A stretch of 10,291 bases of DNA from Lachnoclostridium sp. UBA1781 (GTDB taxonomy: Bacteria; Bacillota; Clostridia; Lachnospirales; Lachnospiraceae), in contig DCGJ01000027.1 of NCBI GenBank assembly GCA_002315495.1, forward strand, positions 1 to 10,291, written 5' to 3'. Shown one piece after another: positions 6,505 to 10,291 of the stretch. The notes beneath the pieces were generated by a model that did no database searches, was not told the origin of the DNA, and saw nothing but the letters and a program-made list of their open reading frames with translations. The translations under genes and the position numbers were made by a program. Each line of letters begins with the position of its first letter. Positions within the stretch are counted from its first letter, which is position 1.

Positions 6505-7329
6505 CTACTTCTGATGGATGTCCAACTGGTTGAACGGAATCTCGATTCCGGCCTGATCCAAATGAGCCTTCACTACACGGATGGCGGTACGATACATCTC
6601 CGGCCGTTTCTCCGGTCTGCAGAAATATACGATAAGATAAACAAGAGCGGAATCCTCAAATTCCTGAAGTCCCTTGTAAACTGCGTCATTGATGCCCTTC
6701 TCTTTCTTGAGGGCTTCCGATGCTTCCGCAAGGACCGCATTTGCCTTCTCGGTTGGAAGGTCATACGGGAGCGGAACACGAATGCTGTTCAGTGTGCCAA
6801 CCTTGGAAATTTCGGAAATATTTCGGTTACAAATGGTCATCAGATTCAGCGTGTAGATATCGCGAATCTTTGTGCTCTTTAAGTTAAATTCTTCCACGCG
6901 GCCGTAGGTATCGCCGTAATGCACCACGTCTCCCACATCAAAGAAATCGTCAGTCATAATGTGAATACCCATGATGATATCCTTCAGGTAGTCCTGCAAA
7001 GCAAGACCGACAACCGCACTGGCAACTCCGAGGGAGGTGACAAGACCGGCCACATTAATGCCGTTGATGCCGAGAACAAGTAACAGGGTTAGAACGAAAA
7101 TGACCGTCTTCACGATACCCAAAATCGTGTGACTGAGTGCCTCGACCTTAGTTTTCTTATCTGCGGACAGATTGGTTTTGGAAAGGACCTTTTTGTAGAT
7201 TTTCTTGATCGCAATCCAAAGTATGATAGAGAATAAGATAATAATTACGCTGATGATAAACTTCGGAGAAGTAAGAAACTTCATCCTCTCCGTGGCCATT
7301 TTCCAGGCATTGATCAACGTGTTTTTCAT
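6505..7329 (-). CDS. mscS: MscS-family small-conductance mechanosensitive channel
   Basis: MscS channels open under membrane tension and release solutes during hypo-osmotic shock. The 274-residue protein has the short three-helix plan: TM1 at about 23-42, TM2 at about 69-88, and the pore helix TM3 at about 93-122 with small residues (GLVTSLGVASAVVGLALQD) and a kink region leading into KDIIMGIHIMTDDFFDVGD. The cytosolic beta domain follows (about 128-180, with TYGRVEEFNLKSTKIRD), then the alpha/beta cage domain to the C-terminus. Length is close to E. coli MscS (286 residues). The start has GGAGG 7 bases upstream. Its stop codon overlaps the ribosome binding site of dus. Which of several MscS paralogs it represents cannot be told from the window. 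Confidence 0.92.
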   Translation of the reverse strand: MKNTLINAWKMATERMKFLTSPKFIISVIIILFSIILWIAIKKIYKKVLSKTNLSADKKTKVEALSHTILGIVKTVIFVLTLLLVLGINGINVAGLVTSLGVASAVVGLALQDYLKDIIMGIHIMTDDFFDVGDVVHYGDTYGRVEEFNLKSTKIRDIYTLNLMTICNRNISEISKVGTLNSIRVPLPYDLPTEKANAVLAEASEALKKEKGINDAVYKGLQEFEDSALVYLIVYFCRPEKRPEMYRTAIRVVKAHLDQAGIEIPFNQLDIHQK

Positions 7330-7368
7330 ATGTGTTCCTCCGTTATTTAAAATCGTCTTAATCTTTCA

Positions 7369-7397
7369 TATAAATCGATGTTTTTAAGAGCTTTCAA
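7369..7397 (-). promoter_or_regulatory. Possible promoter for mscS-dus-plsY
   Basis: TTGAAA (7392-7397, 5 of 6 matches) is followed after 17 bases by TTTATA (7369-7374), a weak -10. A TATATG at 19-base spacing (7367-7372) is an alternative. It lies in the 72-base gap before mscS. Support is modest; the gene may also be reached by readthrough from the peptidase gene. Confidence 0.3.
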
Positions 7398-7417
7398 TAT
7401 TCTACCATTGTAGAATA
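7398..7417 (-). other. Small hairpin across the stop codon of the peptidase gene
   Basis: TATTCTAC and GTAGAATA form a perfect 8-pair stem with a 4-base loop, and the stop codon at 7402-7404 lies inside one arm. No T-tract follows on the minus strand, so I do not call it a terminator. It could slow transcription or protect the 3' end of an upstream message. Confidence 0.35.
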
Positions 7418-8202
7418 ACAGCTCCGTTATCCTTCAGCCAGCCCCGTAACTGCTTGTAATTCGGCAGTACCTGTTCTACCTCCGACCAAAATGCGGCCGA
7501 GTGATTCATCTCTCTTCGATGGCAGAGCTCATGCACAATCACGTAATCCACCACCGCCTCGGGCATCATAATCAGTCGCCACTGGAGATTGATATTTCCT
7601 ACCGAACTGCAGCTGCCCCATCGCGAGGTTCCATCCTTAATTGCCACTCGTCCGTAGCTAATTCCCATTCGCTGTGCCCAGTGAGCGACCTTACCCTTCA
7701 GCACATCTCCGGCTGATTTCCGCATCGTCTTCTCAACTGCCTGTTGCATGATTTCCGGCTGATACCTCTGCGCTCGCAGAGTTAACGTCCCTACAACCTT
7801 GTCGGTAAGCGCTTCCCCGCAATCATACGCCTTCCACACCTCCCGGTCAAATACCAATCGGCAGCCGATCGACTCCGAGTTCCAGCTGTCACTTAAGTTG
7901 TGGACGAGCATAATTTTTCCGCCCATGTATGGAAATGCGGCCCCATCCGCAAAGCGCTCGGCCACATTTTCCTTCGTAACTCCGCCGGTTCTTTGCCCTG
8001 TCTGGTCAAGATGCTTCGAAATCCATGCCGCATTTCGATTCACCAGGTCAAGTAACTCCGTCCTTCGTGTACCGATCGGAGCCTTCACCTCCAGTTCCAA
8101 TTCACGTGTCACCTTAATTCCCATCGTCTTTCTGCGCGAGTAGGTCACATACACAGGCACCTGTCGATCGCGGTGCCAATAATAGGTCAATACATCCTTC
8201 AC
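7402..8202 (-). CDS. YgjP-type zinc metallopeptidase (DUF45 / M48-like)
   Basis: Proteins of this family (PF01863, YgjP-like) are small zinc-dependent metallopeptidase-like proteins, often found beside restriction or housekeeping genes, with poorly known substrates. Counting from the chosen start, the C-terminal part shows SRWGSCS (193-199) followed by HELCH (224-228) and NHSAAFW (233-239), giving zinc ligands H224, H228 and H234 with catalytic E225. I chose a GTG at 8200-8202 (266 residues) because GGAGGG lies 8 bases upstream and the chain then begins MKDVLTYYW, as a typical family start. A longer frame reaches an ATG at 8325, but that would overlap the start of the divergent gene at 8324 and the promoter region, and its extra 41 residues look non-coding. 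It is the first gene on its promoter, with mscS 72 bases downstream. Confidence 0.88.
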   Translation of the reverse strand: MKDVLTYYWHRDRQVPVYVTYSRRKTMGIKVTRELELEVKAPIGTRRTELLDLVNRNAAWISKHLDQTGQRTGGVTKENVAERFADGAAFPYMGGKIMLVHNLSDSWNSESIGCRLVFDREVWKAYDCGEALTDKVVGTLTLRAQRYQPEIMQQAVEKTMRKSAGDVLKGKVAHWAQRMGISYGRVAIKDGTSRWGSCSSVGNINLQWRLIMMPEAVVDYVIVHELCHRREMNHSAAFWSEVEQVLPNYKQLRGWLKDNGAVILQW

Positions 8203-8251
8203 AATTTCTTCCCTCCGGCCGATGCAACTTCCGCCAAATGCGGATTTTGGG

Positions 8252-8280
8252 TTGACGCGTCGGCACAAATAAAGTATATT
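8252..8280 (+). promoter_or_regulatory. Near-consensus promoter for the zinc-ribbon membrane protein
   Basis: TTGACG (8252-8257) and TATATT (8275-8280) each match 5 of 6 consensus bases and are separated by exactly 17. The predicted start near 8287 gives a 37-base leader before the ATG at 8324. The -35 overlaps the palindrome GACGCGTC (8254-8261). Confidence 0.75.
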
Positions 8281-8301
8281 ACATTTGTGGGAACACATCA
8301 A
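8273..8301 (-). promoter_or_regulatory. Divergent promoter for the YgjP-type peptidase
   Basis: On the minus strand TTGATG (8296-8301) and TATACT (8273-8278, 5 of 6) are 17 bases apart. The predicted start near 8266 gives a leader of about 64 bases before the GTG at 8202. The -10 shares four bases with the -10 of the plus-strand promoter. Confidence 0.65.
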
Positions 8302-8323
8302 TTCATTTTGGGAGGAAAATTTC

Positions 8324-8764
8324 ATGGATAATACAAATCAGACCAATGAAACCATAGAAGAAACCGTAGCTGCTGAGGCAGTTGCAGAAACTGAAGAAGT
8401 CATCATCGTTCCGGAAGGAATCGATCCTTTCCTTGCAAACCGTTGTGAGGTTTGCGGCGCCTGGTATTCCAAGAAAGCCGGCAGCTGTCCAAACTGTGGT
8501 GATCCGAAGGAGCTCGTAATCGATGACTGGATTGGCTACATCATTGTATGTCTCTCCTGTCTTCTTACCGCACTTGCTGCCGTACAGCCGCTCGTATCCA
8601 CCGTCGCCTTGATTGGTGCGGTTATCGCCGTGGTTGTCAGCATCCTTGTTATCATTGTTAGCTACGTTCGCCCGGGCGAGAGCAAGCAGTGGCCGATGCT
8701 TTTGATCAGCATGTCTTCCCTGATTGCAGCTTACCTGATTAGCATTAATGCGGTTGGTAGATAA
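8324..8764 (+). CDS. Zinc-ribbon membrane protein, uncharacterised
   Basis: The only plus-strand gene in the window. The 146-residue protein has three parts. Residues 1-36 are acidic and Glu/Thr/Ala-rich, probably disordered. Residues 41-58 hold a zinc ribbon with CEVC (C41, C44) and CPNC (C55, C58). Residues about 69-142 form three hydrophobic segments (about 69-88, 92-114 and 124-142) separated by the polar loop RPGESKQW. There is no signal peptide, so the zinc ribbon is probably cytosolic. The start at 8324 is fixed by GGGAGG about 8 bases upstream; a longer frame from 8285 would begin at the predicted transcription start and skip this site. It is monocistronic, between its own promoter and terminator. 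I do not recognise a named family. Zinc-ribbon plus helices also occurs in small membrane regulators or sensors, but no function is claimed. Confidence 0.85.
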   Translation: MDNTNQTNETIEETVAAEAVAETEEVIIVPEGIDPFLANRCEVCGAWYSKKAGSCPNCGDPKELVIDDWIGYIIVCLSCLLTALAAVQPLVSTVALIGAVIAVVVSILVIIVSYVRPGESKQWPMLLISMSSLIAAYLISINAVGR

Positions 8765-8778
8765 ACAGCAAAGAATTG

Positions 8779-8808
8779 AGCGGATATGGAAACCCATATC
8801 CGCTTTTT
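8779..8808 (+). terminator. Intrinsic terminator of the zinc-ribbon gene
   Basis: AGCGGATATGG (8779-8789) and CCATATCCGCT (8794-8804) pair perfectly over 11 bases with a 4-base loop, followed by TTTTATTT. It lies 14 bases after the stop codon. In the minus direction the stem is followed only by CAATTCTTTG, so it would be at best a weak terminator for the leftward ATPase gene. The remaining 8811-8871 holds nothing I recognise. Confidence 0.9.
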
Positions 8809-8871
8809 ATTTGTCTCAAACATCGGGATTGTTTCTTCTATATCATGCGCCGGATAGCTAATCATCTCCCT

Positions 8872-10188
8872 TTACTCATATAAATCTATATTCCACAATA
8901 GGTACAGCGGAAGATTTACTGTCTTCGTTTCGTCAACCATATTCGATGCAATATTCTTTAGAGACGTCTTAAAGCCAACCTTTTGCCCATATTTCCGACT
9001 GAACTGCCTGTAGCTTTTTGCCTGCGTATTTGTTGCCGCTTTTACTTCAATAGGAACAATATTCCCCCTACTTTCATATACAAAATCAAGTTCAGCCGTA
9101 TTGCCTGATTTCCAGAAATATGGGGTCTTATTTTGATTCAATAACTCATTCATGACATAGTTTTCCGTTATAGCCCCCTTAGAAGCTTTTAGAGTGTCAT
9201 TTTCAGACATATAATCCGTAATCGAAACCCCAAGTCTTCTACTAAGCAGACCTATATCTGACATATATACCTTAAAATAAGTGGCATCCGCATGAATGGA
9301 TAACGGAACCTCTGCATTATGAACCAATTCAAGGACATGAATCAATCCGGCATTTTTCAGCCATCCAAGCGAAGCCTCCAATTCGTGAGCTCTTTTGCCT
9401 TCTTTCACATGCGAAAAAACGAACTTATTATTTTCTTTCGCCAGTTGTTTCGGAATGGATTCCCATATCATTCGTAGTTTCTCTATCTCTGCTATAGGAG
9501 CATGTTTTGAAAAGTCATCAGCATAGTCCGATAAGATTTCGTCCTGTATTTCGGCTACCGTTTGAAAATCATTGGTTTCAATATATTCCCGAACTACCTC
9601 CGGCATTCCACCAACGGCAAAGTAAGTCTTTAGCAAATGCTCCATTGGTCTTTTATACCCCTCTGGAATAACCCTATCAACATCCCAGTTTTCAAAAAGC
9701 TTAATAAATCTATCCTCACCCTTTGCAATGATGAATTCCCGAAAACTCATCGGATACATTTGCATACGATTTATCTTCCCGACAGGAAACGAGATGTTTT
9801 CATTTTTTAATGCCACACCAAGTAGTGACCCGGCGCATATCAAATGTAATTCTCGCAAATTTTCGCAAAAGTATTTTAAGGACGTAATGGCCTTGGGACA
9901 TTCCTGTATTTCGTCAAATACAAGCAGTGTTTTTCCCGGAACGATTTTCGTATTAGTGAACACTTCAAGTTCACTGACGATTCTATTTACATCATAATCG
10001 AAATCAAACACGCTCACATATGTACTATTTGACTCAAAGTTAATATAGCATGTGTTTTCAAAATGGTGCTCACCAAACTCCTTCAAAACAAACGTCTTGC
10101 CACATTGACGAACACCTGTCAGCATTAATGGTTTTCTTCTCTTATCATCTTTCCATTTCAATAATCTGTCAGTTATTTCCCTATACAT
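8872..10188 (-). CDS. AAA_14 / DUF4143 family ATPase
   Basis: The 438-residue protein belongs to the widespread family with an N-terminal AAA_14 domain (PF13173) and a C-terminal DUF4143 region (PF13635). Walker A is GVRQCGKT (25-32) and Walker B is LLVFDE (88-93), followed by sensor-like CAGS (118-121). A winged-helix-like middle segment (about 225-335) follows. The C-terminal part, E342, GNTAELDFV (D368) and PIEVKA (E381, K383), fits a PD-(D/E)xK nuclease fold. These proteins are often numerous in Bacteroidetes and Firmicutes genomes and are thought to be accessory or mobile, but their role is not established. The start is firm: GAGGAGG sits 6 bases upstream of the ATG. The gene stands alone with its own promoter and is more AT-rich than the neighbours at 1200-8200, which hints at separate acquisition. 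All key residues appear intact. Confidence 0.92.
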   Translation of the reverse strand: MYREITDRLLKWKDDKRRKPLMLTGVRQCGKTFVLKEFGEHHFENTCYINFESNSTYVSVFDFDYDVNRIVSELEVFTNTKIVPGKTLLVFDEIQECPKAITSLKYFCENLRELHLICAGSLLGVALKNENISFPVGKINRMQMYPMSFREFIIAKGEDRFIKLFENWDVDRVIPEGYKRPMEHLLKTYFAVGGMPEVVREYIETNDFQTVAEIQDEILSDYADDFSKHAPIAEIEKLRMIWESIPKQLAKENNKFVFSHVKEGKRAHELEASLGWLKNAGLIHVLELVHNAEVPLSIHADATYFKVYMSDIGLLSRRLGVSITDYMSENDTLKASKGAITENYVMNELLNQNKTPYFWKSGNTAELDFVYESRGNIVPIEVKAATNTQAKSYRQFSRKYGQKVGFKTSLKNIASNMVDETKTVNLPLYLLWNIDLYE

Positions 10189-10194
10189 ATATCC

Positions 10195-10226
10195 TCCTCA
10201 CGAAACTCCTATGACTTTTGTGAGGA
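10195..10226. repeat. 7-base inverted repeat around the predicted ATPase transcription start
   Basis: TCCTCAC (10195-10201) and GTGAGGA (10220-10226) are perfect inverted repeats 18 bases apart. One arm overlaps the ribosome binding site of the AAA_14 gene and the other overlaps its -10 box. It is placed like a binding site for a dimeric regulator. Confidence 0.5.
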
Positions 10227-10255
10227 TTATAACATTTATCATATAACTTTTGCAA
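10226..10255 (-). promoter_or_regulatory. Promoter of the AAA_14/DUF4143 ATPase gene
   Basis: On the minus strand TTGCAA (10250-10255, 4 of 6) is followed after 18 bases by a perfect TATAAT (10226-10231). The predicted start near 10219 gives a leader of about 30 bases. Confidence 0.65.
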
Positions 10256-10276
10256 TCATTAATTCGTCAATCGAGT

Positions 10277-10282
10277 AGGAGG
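10277..10282 (+). promoter_or_regulatory. Likely ribosome binding site of a rightward gene beyond the window
   Basis: AGGAGG lies 9 bases from the right edge on the plus strand. The GTG at 10285-10287 is too close to use it, so a start codon probably lies just outside. If so, a gene divergent from the AAA_14 ATPase begins there. Confidence 0.4.
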
Positions 10283-10291
10283 CGGTGACTA

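Noticed and set aside
8231..8243. CCGC-CAAAT-GCGG hairpin as a leader regulator or attenuator
   Set aside because: Only four pairs, with no alternative structure or T-tract; too weak to call.
8203..8325. N-terminal extension of the YgjP-type peptidase to an ATG at 8325
   Set aside because: It would overlap the divergent gene start and both promoters, adds 41 residues of non-family-like sequence, and has no ribosome binding site; the GTG at 8202 has a good one.
10195..10226. Hairpin that hides the ribosome binding site of the AAA_14 gene
   Set aside because: The upstream arm lies within or before the predicted transcription start, so it would not be in the RNA; a DNA operator is the better reading.

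Overview
The gene content suggests a chromosomal segment of a low-to-mid GC anaerobic Firmicute, most like the Clostridia/Lachnospiraceae. Supporting signs are strong AGGAGG-type ribosome binding sites, a flavodiiron protein of the FprA type, PlsY-type acyltransferase, compact hairpin terminators and perfect TATAAT -10 boxes. This is an inference from family content and signals; no species can be named. Almost every gene lies on the minus strand.

Layout, left to right. (1) 1-130: the N-terminal end of a lipoprotein gene running off the left edge, with its own promoter. (2) About 213-1124: an AT-rich module bounded by two hairpin terminators that share an exact 16-base direct repeat. It holds one gene (308-955) that looks like a chimera of a Fic-protein N-terminal autoinhibitory region and the C-terminal half of a phospholipase D-like (HKD) domain. 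(3) 1167-4702: a three-gene unit transcribed leftward from a good promoter at 4765-4792. It encodes an FprA flavodiiron protein, a Lon-like AAA+ ATPase with no protease domain and an altered Walker B motif, and a metal-dependent amidohydrolase. A possible 10-codon coupling ORF sits between the last two. (4) 4796-8202: a leftward housekeeping group of a YgjP-type metallopeptidase, an MscS channel, a Dus tRNA-dihydrouridine synthase and PlsY. (5) 8203-8323: a short divergent control region where two near-consensus promoters overlap at their -10 hexamers. (6) 8324-8764: the only plus-strand gene, a zinc-ribbon membrane protein with a strong terminator. (7) 8872-10188: an AAA_14/DUF4143 ATPase with its own promoter and an inverted repeat around the predicted transcription start.

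The FprA unit would handle oxygen or nitric oxide stress, with an ATPase and a hydrolase of unknown partnership. The PlsY/MscS/Dus/YgjP group is a membrane, osmotic and tRNA-modification housekeeping set. The more accessory-looking parts are the Fic/PLD chimera module and the AAA_14/DUF4143 gene. No tRNA, rRNA, CRISPR array, insertion sequence or recognisable riboswitch was seen.
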